Below, in pieces: positions 48,801-56,777 of a stretch of 64,000 bases of DNA. The DNA lies in assembly GCF_000835495.1 (NCBI RefSeq), contig NW_015622543.1, positions 4,080,619 through 4,144,618 of the forward strand, read 5' to 3'. Each line of letters opens with the position of its first letter. The stretch's first letter is position 1. This DNA is from Cladophialophora immunda (taxonomy: Eukaryota > Ascomycota > Eurotiomycetes > Chaetothyriales > Herpotrichiellaceae). The notes beneath the pieces are model-generated. The model was not told where the DNA came from. It did no database searches and saw nothing but the letters and a program-made list of their open reading frames with translations. Made by a program: the position numbers and the translations under genes.

Positions 48801-51800
48801 GAGAAGATGTCGTCGTGCGCGCATAGGCAAATGAGGTTGACGTGAGATTCCAATCTAGCCACTCCGATTCTGTCCAATTTCCAGTACCGTTATATGACAT
48901 AGTCGGATAAGCCGTGGCCGAGCTTGTAGTGGTTGCCACGGAAGATGATGTTGTTCGACCGTCGACATATTCCGCGCTGGTCGTCGTTGATGTTAAGTTC
49001 CAATCCAGCCATGCCGATTCCGTCCAGTTCCCTGTGCCATTATATGAAGCAGTTGGATATGCTCTGGTTGAGCTTGTGGTTGGAGCCATACTTGTGGTGC
49101 TGGTGGAAATAGAAGACGACGTGGTTGTTCCGTCGACATACAAAGTGCTTGTTCTGGTGATTGTTATGTTCCAATCCAACCACGCGCTCTCGTTGTAACC
49201 CGTCCAATTGCCTGACGTCGGATACGCGAAAGCGGAACTTGTTGTGGTAGTAGTTAGAGAGGAGGTCAGGCTGGTAGTTAGCGCATCAACCGGCAGGGCA
49301 GAGGTGGTCTGCGTCTTAGAGACAGACGTCAAATTCCAATCTTCCCAAGTACCATTCATTGACCCATTATATGACGGGTAGCCAGAGTAGCTGAAGGCAG
49401 AGCTAGTCGTGGCAGTAGATACAGCGCCAACTGGTGATGACGAACTGCTCAATGTTGAGGAAGTTGTCGATGTCAAATTCCAATCCAACCAGATAGAGTT
49501 CGAGTCATTGTAGCCCGGGTAGCTAAAGACAGAGCTGGTTGTGGCAGTGGACGCAGCTCCAACCGGCAGCGTAGAACTACTCAATGTTGAGGAAGTTGTC
49601 GACGTCAAATTCCAATCCAACCAGATAGAGTTTGAGTCATTATAGCTGGGATAGCCAAAGGCAGAGCTGGTCGTGGTTAGAGGTAAGGATGAGGACGACG
49701 TAGTGGCAGTAGACGCTGCATCAACTGGCAACGCCGAAGTGCTCAGTGTTGCAGAGGTCGTCGATGTCAAATTCCAATCCAACCAGATAGAGTTCGAGTC
49801 ATTGTAGCCAGGGTAGCCGAAAGAGGAGCTCGTTGTCGTTGCGACTGTGGATGATACCGACGATGTACCTTTTGACGTGATATTCCAATCTTCCCAGGTG
49901 CCATTCATGGATCCATTGTACGATGGATAGCTTGAATACGCAGCAATGGATGTTGTCGGCGATACTGAACTTGTCGTAGTCAGAGCATCAACCGGGAGCA
50001 GAGAAGAGCTCGTGGGCTTTACGGATGTCGACGTCGCTTCCCAATCCTCCCAGGTTCCAGTGTAAGAAGGATAGCCTGGATATGAGGGTCGAGAGCTAGT
50101 TGTCAACAATGAACTTGTCGTTGTTGAAGTGGAAGTAGTCAATGCGTCAACGGGCAACTTGGTGGATGTTGAACTTGCTGAAGTCAGATTCAACCAGCTG
50201 GCCCAGTCTTCCCATGTCCCATTTCCACTGTACGTCCCGTTGTAGGATGCGCTCGATGGATAGGAAAATGCTGACGTAGTGGTAGAGAGGCTGGATGTGG
50301 TGGTAAGAGCATCAACAGGCAAGCTCGAAGTCGACGTTACGGTCCAATCCTCCCACGAGACATTGCCGCTGTGAGATGGCCATGTAGAGCTATATGGTCT
50401 CAAGCTCTGAGTCGAGGTGGGGAGCGACGAGCTTGTCGTTTCAGCATCCACAAAGGCCACACTCGACGTTGACGAAGTCGAAGTCGTTCTACTCCAATCT
50501 TCCCACATGCTGCCGTTCTCAGATGGCCAACTAGAGTAGCTAACTCTTGAACTGGTCGTAGTGGCTGCGGTGCTAAGAGAAGAAGTTGTAGTAGCGTCGG
50601 CAACAGACAGAATACTTGAGGTCGAGGTCCATGTCTTTGTCCAGTCCTCCCACAAGCTGCCGTTCTCGGACGGCCAAGTGGAATAGCCAGGCCTGGAACT
50701 GGTCGTGGAGGCTAGCGTACTTAGAGAAGTTGTAGTAGCATCGGCAACAGACAGAATACTCGAGGTCGAGGTGGAAGTCTTTGTCCAGTCATCCCACATG
50801 CTGCCATTCTCAAAAGGCCAAGTGGAATAGCCAGCTCCGGAACTTGTTGTGGATGTCACAGTGCTGATAGACGAGGTTGTAGTAATATCAGCAACAGAGA
50901 GCACACTTGATGTGGATGAAAACGTTTTGGTCCAATCTTCCCACATGCTGCCATTTTCAGACGGCCAACTAGAGTAGCTAGCCCTTGAACTCGTCTGAGA
51001 CGTGGTGGTAAGAGGGGGAGAAGAAGTTGTGGCGTCAGCAACAGAAAGGAGAGTCGACTTGGACGAAGTTGTCCTCGTCCAATCTTCCCACATACTGCCA
51101 TTTTCAGACGGCCAACTGGAGTAAATTGCCTTTGAAGTGGTCGTAGAAGTGAACGAAGTCGTAGCATCCGCAACAGAGTGAAGAGTCGATGTAGACGAGA
51201 CCGTCTTCGTCCAGTCTTCCCACATGCTGCCATTTTCAGACGGCCAACTAGAGTAAAATGGCCTAGAGGTAGTCGTAGAAAGGAATGAGGTTGTAGCGTC
51301 CGCAACGGAAAGAACAGTCGATATGGACGAGGTCGTCTTCGTCCAGTCTTCCCACAGGCTTCCATTTTCCGATGGCCAACCAGAGGAAAACGCTCTTGAG
51401 CTTGTCTTGGACGAGGTTGTGACGTCGGCAACAGTGAGGATACTGGATGTGGACGAAGTCGTAGTGGCGTCGGCGACAGAGCGTGCAGTCGATCCATACG
51501 AGCTTGTCCTGCTCCAATCTTCCCACAGACTACCATTTTCCGCGGGCCAGGTACTACCAGAAGGCCTAATTTCACGTGAAGAGGTAGTGGAGGTCGTTGT
51601 TACTGCATCGACGGATAGAGAGCTGGAAGTGGACGAACTGCTTGTCCAATCTAACCACATTGGTTTTGTTCCGCTCTCCGAGGGCCAGCCAGAGCCACTC
51701 GGCCTCGAGAAAGTCGAAGTCGACGTTGAAAGAGTTGAGGTTGTTGTCGCAGCGTCAACCAATAGAGAGCTTGAAGCTGAAGAGGTGGTCCAATCTAGCC

Positions 51801-54585
51801 AAATTTGACCTGTTCCATTCTCGGAGGGCCAGGCGAAGCTGGTCGGCCGAATGGAAGCTGTGGAACTAGTCGTCGAAAGGCTCGAAGTTGTTGTAGTTGC
51901 AGCATCAACAAACGAGGCGCTTGACGTTGAAGATGTGGTCCAGTCAAGCCATATTTGTCCCGTTCCATTCTCTGAGGGCCAAGCAAAGCTGCTCGGCTTC
52001 TGGTGGCCCGCGGAAGCGCTGGAGGTAGTTGTCGTCGCGGCATCAACGGACAGGGAGCTTGAAGTCGAGGATGTGGACGTCCAATCCAACCAGATCCCTC
52101 CTGTCCCATTCTCTGAGGGCCAGGCGAAGCTGCTTGGTCTTGGCGCTGTCGATGTAGTTAAGGGAGAAGAGGTTGTAGTAAGCCCATCGACGTTGAGAGA
52201 GCTCGAGGTGAACGATGAAGTGGTCCAATCTAGCCATATTTGCTCTGTGTCATTGTGCGAAGGCCATCCAGAGCCACTAGGCCTTGAATACTTCGTTGTT
52301 AACGTGACTGTCGGAAGAACAGACGTTGTGATCGCGTCAACCGTGAGAGCACTTGAAGTCGATGACGTCGTCCAATCAAGCCATATTCCCTCTGATCCGC
52401 TGTGTGATTGCCAAGTAGAGCCGGGAGATCTTTTTGCGCTTGTCGTTGAGGTTGTCGTAATAGCGTCCACTGGCACAGCGCTAGATGTGGATGGAGACCA
52501 AGTATGTGTTGGCTGCGGCCTTCCACCGGGGCGAGTCGGCCGAGAAATAGGTGGCCTTCCAGAACTAGCGGGAGAGGTAGACGTAGATTTCGTCGTCGCA
52601 GCCTCGAGGGGGCTGGAAGAGGTGATCGTCGTAGTCAAGATGTCCGAGGAACTTTCCCCTACGGTCGCTTCCCAGTCTCCCCACTCGCTAGAGCCGCCGT
52701 TCCCTCTATTGGGTGATGTTTGTGGACGGCCTACTGGAGGTCGAGTCGGCTGACCTGGCCGGCCTGGCCGGCTATCGGGAACAGAGCTGGTCTTCGTGGT
52801 CGCCGCCGCCACAGGTTTCGTTGTGGTGGTCGAAGAGACCTCCGTGGTTGTTGATGATTGAGAATTGTTCCAGTCGAGCCACTGGCTTTCAGAATATGGC
52901 TTAGTGCTTGCTGCAGCAACTGTGTTTTCGGACGAAGGTTTCGGCGTTGTGTGGGCAGGACCTCTACCAGGCCTCGAGGGATCAATTGATGGCCGTGTCT
53001 GCACGGGTTTAGTGCTTGTTGGTTTTGCACTTGTCGACCCAGCGACGGTCTGCGGAGTAGTTGTGCCCGTCGACTTCGAGATGGCGGATACAGAGCTCTT
53101 TGTATTTGTCCAGTCAAGCCATTCCTCAGAACGAGAGGCAGCACTTGACCTGGGCGGGAGAAAATGGGAGGTACTACCAGACTTGGTCGACAGCGATGAT
53201 GTTCGGACGGGGTCAACACTCATAGCGCCAGACGTCGAGCTGCTACTCGTCCCTCGAGAGACAGGATCTACGGGCAAGGAGGTTGCACCAGGGCCTGAGT
53301 AAGTAGTACTACTCCAGCTATCCCAGTCGCTCCATTCTGAAGGACCTGGATTTGGCGCGGCAGTAGGAGAGGTTGAGGAAGCTACGGTGGTAGCATCAAC
53401 CGGATCTGGTTTTCCCGAGTTGTCCCCAGGCTTGCCCGTGGGGGTGCCGGAAACAGGCTTCGATGTTGGCGTGTGAGAAGAGTCCGTGGCCCCCGTGCCA
53501 CCTCCAGGCCGTGAGTGCTTACCAGTCGGAGAACCTGATGTCGAAGTAGATGGTGAGTGTCCGCTTTGGTTACCTGCCCCTTGTCCAGAAGTCTTAGACG
53601 GCCCTGCAGAAGATGCACCTTTAGAGCTGCTTGAGGAGCTGCTGCCACTGCTTGCACCGCTCCCTGCATAGGGGCTACTTCCGTGCCAAGGATGATGGTC
53701 TTCCCAAGACCCTTCTGTGCCACTGCTGCTGACAGGCGTCGTGGTCGGAGAGACGCTGGACACGCCGCTAGACAAATCCTCACCACGCTTTTCTCCTGCC
53801 GAACCGCAGGTAAAGCTATGGGAGATGGTAAAGTTTGTGTTCCCAGCGGAGCTTCCGGTTTCGGTTGCCCACTCTGGTCCAAACGGCTGAGCGTATAAGT
53901 CGCAGTATTGGCCCTGGCTCACACCATTCTTAGACAGAACATAGGTGTTGAAGAATTTGCAGCCGACGGCACTGCACTCCTCGGCGCAATTTGAAGTGTC
54001 GAATGGTCCATAAAAGATCTTTGAGCCCATGAATGCTCCAGAAGTCGGTGGTGGATGAATTGCGGCGCCCGCCATGAATACCGGCACATCGAACCCTTTG
54101 GGAGTTGTGAGGGTGCTGTTGGTATAGCCGTTGCAACCGGCGATCACGGCATTCGCACTGCTTGAACCACTTGGTGTAATCGCTCCAGCCCAGAAAGAAC
54201 ACTTGATTGCCGGGGCCGGTCCACCGATTTCCTTCTCAAAGTAGATTTCGAACGAGGAACATTCATCAATGCCATTGCAAATGGCCGCGCAGATGCCGCT
54301 GTCGTACTCATCAATTGTCGTGTGTCCAATAAACCCATCTCCTGAGATCCATGCTTGTCCATTGTTGAATGCTTGATAATAACCGGCCGGGGTCGCAGCA
54401 GACGTCGCAGCATCCGCAAAGAATTTGTTGGTTGCCCACTCAGCGGCAATTGGATCCGTACAGGAGCAGGTCGGTTCGACGTCGCGTTCCAACAGATTCT
54501 TCCTCCATGGCATGAAACCCTCCCATTTTCCCAATGAACCTAAAGCAACATTAGACAACAAAAGAAAATAAAAGAATGGCAGCAT
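45889..54585 (-). CDS. Giant secreted Ser/Thr-rich repeat protein with about 40 W-x-D-W motifs (adhesin-like)
   Basis: One uninterrupted frame of 2,898 residues. Signal peptide at about 1-16 (LPFFYFLLLSNVALGS). Residues 40-265 form a cysteine-bearing head of a type common in fungal secreted proteins: CAAICNGIDECSSFEIYF, IKCSFWAGAI, SKIFYGPFDTSNCAEECS and GQYCDLYAQPFG, PAN/apple-like in spacing. A dibasic K266-R267 follows. From about 270 to 2,540 the chain is Ser/Thr-rich with about 40 W-x-D-W motifs, each preceded by NGS/NGT-type sequons and followed by a V-D-A/V-A-D-A plus Thr-run anchor. Residues about 2,555-2,720 form a tail domain (LLQNPSFECSGTGWTLDE to SPILDVDNIRMG) resembling jelly-roll carbohydrate-binding modules. 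The C-terminus is basic (RNRVKRHRYHRNS), with no GPI signal. Likely a cell-surface or matrix glycoprotein; function unproven. Confidence 0.85.
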   Translation of the reverse strand: MLPFFYFLLLSNVALGSLGKWEGFMPWRKNLLERDVEPTCSCTDPIAAEWATNKFFADAATSAATPAGYYQAFNNGQAWISGDGFIGHTTIDEYDSGICAAICNGIDECSSFEIYFEKEIGGPAPAIKCSFWAGAITPSGSSSANAVIAGCNGYTNSTLTTPKGFDVPVFMAGAAIHPPPTSGAFMGSKIFYGPFDTSNCAEECSAVGCKFFNTYVLSKNGVSQGQYCDLYAQPFGPEWATETGSSAGNTNFTISHSFTCGSAGEKRGEDLSSGVSSVSPTTTPVSSSGTEGSWEDHHPWHGSSPYAGSGASSGSSSSSSSKGASSAGPSKTSGQGAGNQSGHSPSTSTSGSPTGKHSRPGGGTGATDSSHTPTSKPVSGTPTGKPGDNSGKPDPVDATTVASSTSPTAAPNPGPSEWSDWDSWSSTTYSGPGATSLPVDPVSRGTSSSSTSGAMSVDPVRTSSLSTKSGSTSHFLPPRSSAASRSEEWLDWTNTKSSVSAISKSTGTTTPQTVAGSTSAKPTSTKPVQTRPSIDPSRPGRGPAHTTPKPSSENTVAAASTKPYSESQWLDWNNSQSSTTTEVSSTTTTKPVAAATTKTSSVPDSRPGRPGQPTRPPVGRPQTSPNRGNGGSSEWGDWEATVGESSSDILTTTITSSSPLEAATTKSTSTSPASSGRPPISRPTRPGGRPQPTHTWSPSTSSAVPVDAITTTSTTSAKRSPGSTWQSHSGSEGIWLDWTTSSTSSALTVDAITTSVLPTVTLTTKYSRPSGSGWPSHNDTEQIWLDWTTSSFTSSSLNVDGLTTTSSPLTTSTAPRPSSFAWPSENGTGGIWLDWTSTSSTSSSLSVDAATTTTSSASAGHQKPSSFAWPSENGTGQIWLDWTTSSTSSASFVDAATTTTSSLSTTSSTASIRPTSFAWPSENGTGQIWLDWTTSSASSSLLVDAATTTSTLSTSTSTFSRPSGSGWPSESGTKPMWLDWTSSSSTSSSLSVDAVTTTSTTSSREIRPSGSTWPAENGSLWEDWSRTSSYGSTARSVADATTTSSTSSILTVADVTTSSKTSSRAFSSGWPSENGSLWEDWTKTTSSISTVLSVADATTSFLSTTTSRPFYSSWPSENGSMWEDWTKTVSSTSTLHSVADATTSFTSTTTSKAIYSSWPSENGSMWEDWTRTTSSKSTLLSVADATTSSPPLTTTSQTSSRASYSSWPSENGSMWEDWTKTFSSTSSVLSVADITTTSSISTVTSTTSSGAGYSTWPFENGSMWDDWTKTSTSTSSILSVADATTTSLSTLASTTSSRPGYSTWPSENGSLWEDWTKTWTSTSSILSVADATTTSSLSTAATTTSSRVSYSSWPSENGSMWEDWSRTTSTSSTSSVAFVDAETTSSSLPTSTQSLRPYSSTWPSHSGNVSWEDWTVTSTSSLPVDALTTTSSLSTTTSAFSYPSSASYNGTYSGNGTWEDWASWLNLTSASSTSTKLPVDALTTSTSTTTSSLLTTSSRPSYPGYPSYTGTWEDWEATSTSVKPTSSSLLPVDALTTTSSVSPTTSIAAYSSYPSYNGSMNGTWEDWNITSKGTSSVSSTVATTTSSSFGYPGYNDSNSIWLDWNLTSTTSATLSTSALPVDAASTATTSSSSLPLTTTSSAFGYPSYNDSNSIWLDWNLTSTTSSTLSSSTLPVGAASTATTSSVFSYPGYNDSNSIWLDWNLTSTTSSTLSSSSSPVGAVSTATTSSAFSYSGYPSYNGSMNGTWEDWNLTSVSKTQTTSALPVDALTTSLTSSLTTTTTSSAFAYPTSGNWTGYNESAWLDWNITITRTSTLYVDGTTTSSSISTSTTSMAPTTSSTRAYPTASYNGTGNWTESAWLDWNLTSTTTSAEYVDGRTTSSSVATTTSSATAYPTMSYNGTGNWTESEWLDWNLTSTSFAYARTTTSSPITTTTTSELPVDAATRSTSSTTSSLASSSTSGFPNIPPQNITGNWSAYNDSNSIWLDWTTSTSSGTVSTTSSSQAGYPTIPAFNGTGNWSDWLSNITYSSSSRFVDPRTTTSSLSTSSVLSVAATALTPTSSSISTSTATGYPTVPAYNGSYPSTNWTDWNGTIPWNMTTSTLPTSTTTTSVGYPTIPAYNGSYPSTNWTDWNGTIPWNFTTSASATSSLSTSSVLSVAATALTPTSSTTTSVAGYPTIPAYNGSYPSQNWTDWNGTIPWNVTSVTSATSTSATSSVAAYPTTTYSGSYSSTNWTDWNGTIPWNLTSSLSTSSTVSILSVAAAMTSTTSFSSSTTSSQAGYPTIPAFNGSYPSTNWTDWNGTIPWNFSSAVTTSSSTTTSVAGMPTIPAYNGSYAGTNWTDWNGTLPWNETDGRSLTTSSTVSLLTTTTSILYVSPTATGYTSTSTLTSTMMRTSTGAFPTMTAPAYNETQWLDWLNGTNSTGNWTLPVNASRPLNLTDPLSTTSSVTSTSTWAIPTLTYNGTGNWTDWYNSTGSNETWPLSFPATTSTSVFVTITSSSVVPTTTSAWAYNGTGNWTDWAGNGTAPLNYTIPASNSTNSTIPWNSNSTYPASNSSECGATPPSQLLQNPSFECSGTGWTLDEVDIVWGGASGSSTSAKRIRDILSPDTAYDGKGFARFEPTFEDVTATLSQTLATPATNGSYWYSFAYRVPSSGITPDGCTLTISNDEGTLATLSSLSAASTWTTTGKEFQITSSASTFSLVFSCNGVETSSPILDVDNIRMGMGGGNWTTANGTSGGYSNSTGVPTWTGQPPTNVTYGQPPANLTGPGYAGNSTDYTGGAGESETQDVSSTDPITTSSAFSPQTSTVPDIQVPAPTPAFSTTPTTSSPTPTATDPSVTPDASESTTTADPSVASTTTAAAAEEPTTTSASASASATSPPSAEFTARNRVKRHRYHRNS
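47530..48345 (-). repeat. NWTDWNGTIPWN repeat array inside the giant gene
   Basis: Six units with the core YPTIPAYNGSYPSTNWTDW followed by NGTIPWN. Units alternate between about 125-130 and 180-190 bases; the longer ones include the SVLSVAATALTPTSS anchor. The extra tryptophan (PWN) is specific to this block. Confidence 0.85.
48615..50235 (-). repeat. Mixed WEDW / WLDWN repeat array inside the giant gene
   Basis: About eleven units. Three nearly identical copies carry YNDSNSIWLDWNLTSTTS (near 49480, 49605 and 49770), and others read NGTWEDWN or ESAWLDWN. The anchor here is LPVDA or YVDG. Spacing is about 125-165 bases. Confidence 0.8.
50490..51560 (-). repeat. WEDWTKT repeat array inside the giant gene
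   Basis: Eight units with the core WPSENGSMWEDWTKT and a VADATTTS anchor. Successive cores start 147, 144, 147, 147, 132, 132 and 171 bases apart, all multiples of three. This is the most regular array (residues about 1,010-1,365). Confidence 0.85.
51640..52400 (-). repeat. WLDWT repeat array inside the giant gene
   Basis: Six coding units with the core SENGTGQIWLDWTTSS or close variants, spaced about 145 bases apart, corresponding to residues of about 730-980. Each core is followed by a VDAxTT anchor. Codons differ between copies, so the units are old or diversified. Confidence 0.8.
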
Positions 54586-56777
54586 GTTGCATTGAGCAAC
54601 AGCTCAAAGAAAGAGCGACTGGTGTGAAGAACGAACGGACGCGTGCCAATCGACGACGCAAAGATGGGTTACCAAAGAATGAAGGAGGAGGAGAGTTGTG
54701 CAGGTTGAGTAGATGGCCCCCAGAACGTTGGGCGTACTCCGCAGGCTATCCTACCTAGACCAGAGCGCGAAGGAAGCGCATCTGGACTACTCCAGACTGG
54801 GAGCTCTGCAAACCCTAGTTCAGGACGGTCATCGAATCATCTCACAGGCCACCAAGTTTCTACCCTGTTGGGGATCAGCGCCACATGGCTGGAAGACGCA
54901 CGAGGCTTTTCCAGCGGGGCCTGCACATGCCAGTGACATCGATGATAGCTGACGTTAGGGATAGCCGCCATGCTTTGTTTGGCAGCTCAAGGAAGACACA
55001 CTTTGGAGTCCCCCGTCACCGTTCCCAAAGAAGGTTGAGTTCTGAGACCGGTGCAACAGTCGCGCCATGGCTGTGGGGAATTATGCCAGAAATTTCGTGA
55101 TCAAGCCACCAAGTCAGCTTTGTCGTGTTCCATGTTTGGAGTTGAGAGGAAGTCGAAAAAAGGAGAAGGGATATTCCCAAAGCGGTTTAGTGTGGCGCAA
55201 CTATTCAAGACTTGGCGCCCCGTGGCTTGCATCCCGAGATTAGAGCCTCGTTTTGCTGCATCCTCGACGTTTGCCGTTCAGCCTCCTGACTCACTTCGGC
55301 ATGGCTTTCCCTCAGAACCTGGCTGACAGGTTCGTGGAAGCTGATGCTGCACCGTGCTCGAGATCAGCTGCGCCAGCCACAAAAGCTACTCGCCTATCTG
55401 CGGCGTCGAGAAGATCTTTGATGGTGGTAAGTTGGAATTCATCTGGGGAGAGAGCGTCAGGCGTCAGAGAGGTGGCTGCTTGTACATGGATCTATTCCGC
55501 AGAGACAACACGATCACGCCTTCTGATAAAATTGATGCCCGCCTTTCAAAGCGACATTCTCGTGTTGACGAGTCTAGTATGTAAACGAGATTGGAACATT
55601 TCGCACCTTTCGTGCCCTTGGCAGCATACGGCAGACATCCGAGACAAGCATGCGATGATATCTAATACAAAGAGCGCTGCGCGAGTTTCTCTGACAGGGG
55701 CTGCGGTTGGCATTGGCACGAGCCCTGGCGCGCCATGATTATCCTGATCCCACGTTACGAACAACACGCTTGGGAACCGATCGCGAAGCAGAGCCACTCG
55801 GCGCCTTGAAAATCCCAACGTGCTTTGTGTGGGACAGCACATGCAATCGCAGACCGCATCTCGCTAGGCACAACATCCATGCACTCCTCAGACAGCGAGT
55901 GATCTGTCTCCCACGTCGAAGGCCTTTAGTTGTCTCTGGAGTGTGTACCCCGTGCGCCACAAGGATTGGAGATTCTGGGCTCATTTGCAAGCCTGGGTGT
56001 TCGGGAAATCCAAGTCCGTGACATGACCACCAACCAGTCTTATCTCAGAGCGCAGATTTCACAGCTGACTTGGTCCTCCCACGGCTTGCACCTGGATTTG
56101 CCCGAAACTCAGCCTTTCAGCTCGACGACCTCGAGTCGTTGTCCCATCAACGACAATGCTGGGGCTCTCCTTCCGCCGTGTATCTTTGTAGCTGACCGCG
56201 TAATACGAGTATTCTGCGGTGATCCTATATATTTTGAACTGGGAGAGACACTGAAATCGCCATGCCTAAAGATAGAACGACACCTCCAACAGCAGGCAAG
56301 GTCAGATTGGGTGAGCGCCAGTTAAAGGATCGTCGATATCGGATCTGCAGGCCGTTGGAAATCTAGACCAGGGGTTACAGGGGGTGTTCTTCATCGTGGA
56401 GGGGTTTAGCTGAAAAGGGCCATCCCGTACCTCGGTGCTGACCGTGGCCGCGGGAAAGCAGTGCACTATCAATCTCAATACTCCACCGAATTACCCCTAC
56501 GGCAAAGTACAACACCAACACTGAAGACCTGGTGCAGTGAAACCATCATCACAACCAGTGGCTCCAGTGAACCGAGGATGCCGCATCCGAGGATAACGAT
56601 TCCCCAGCATCAGCCTCGCCTTACTCCGCATCGACAAGCCGACAACACGCCACGGCGCGAAGACAGAGCTCTAACATAGATAAAATGGGCTGGAGGTAAG
56701 ATACTCCTGAGAAGGCCAGTCAGTCTACAGCTCCTCTCCAGTTCTTTGCCCAATTGCTTCCCGACCTAATCGCCACG
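54586..56777. promoter_or_regulatory. 2.2-kb divergent upstream region, giant repeat gene / acyl-CoA dehydrogenase
   Basis: No recognisable gene lies in these 2.2 kb; frames are short and inconsistent. Starts on both sides point away, so the region carries both promoters. Long upstream regions are typical of regulated cell-surface adhesin genes in fungi, an argument by analogy only. Confidence 0.4.

Noticed and set aside
50490..52400. Regularly spaced repeats that could suggest a CRISPR array
   Set aside because: They are coding, in-frame and degenerate, with units of about 147 bases, in a eukaryotic genome.
51323..52753. Long plus-strand frames (up to 300 codons) across the giant gene
   Set aside because: They are antisense shadows of the repeat array: acidic/Val-rich translations produced by reading Ser/Thr/Trp codons backwards, starting at different points and without motifs.
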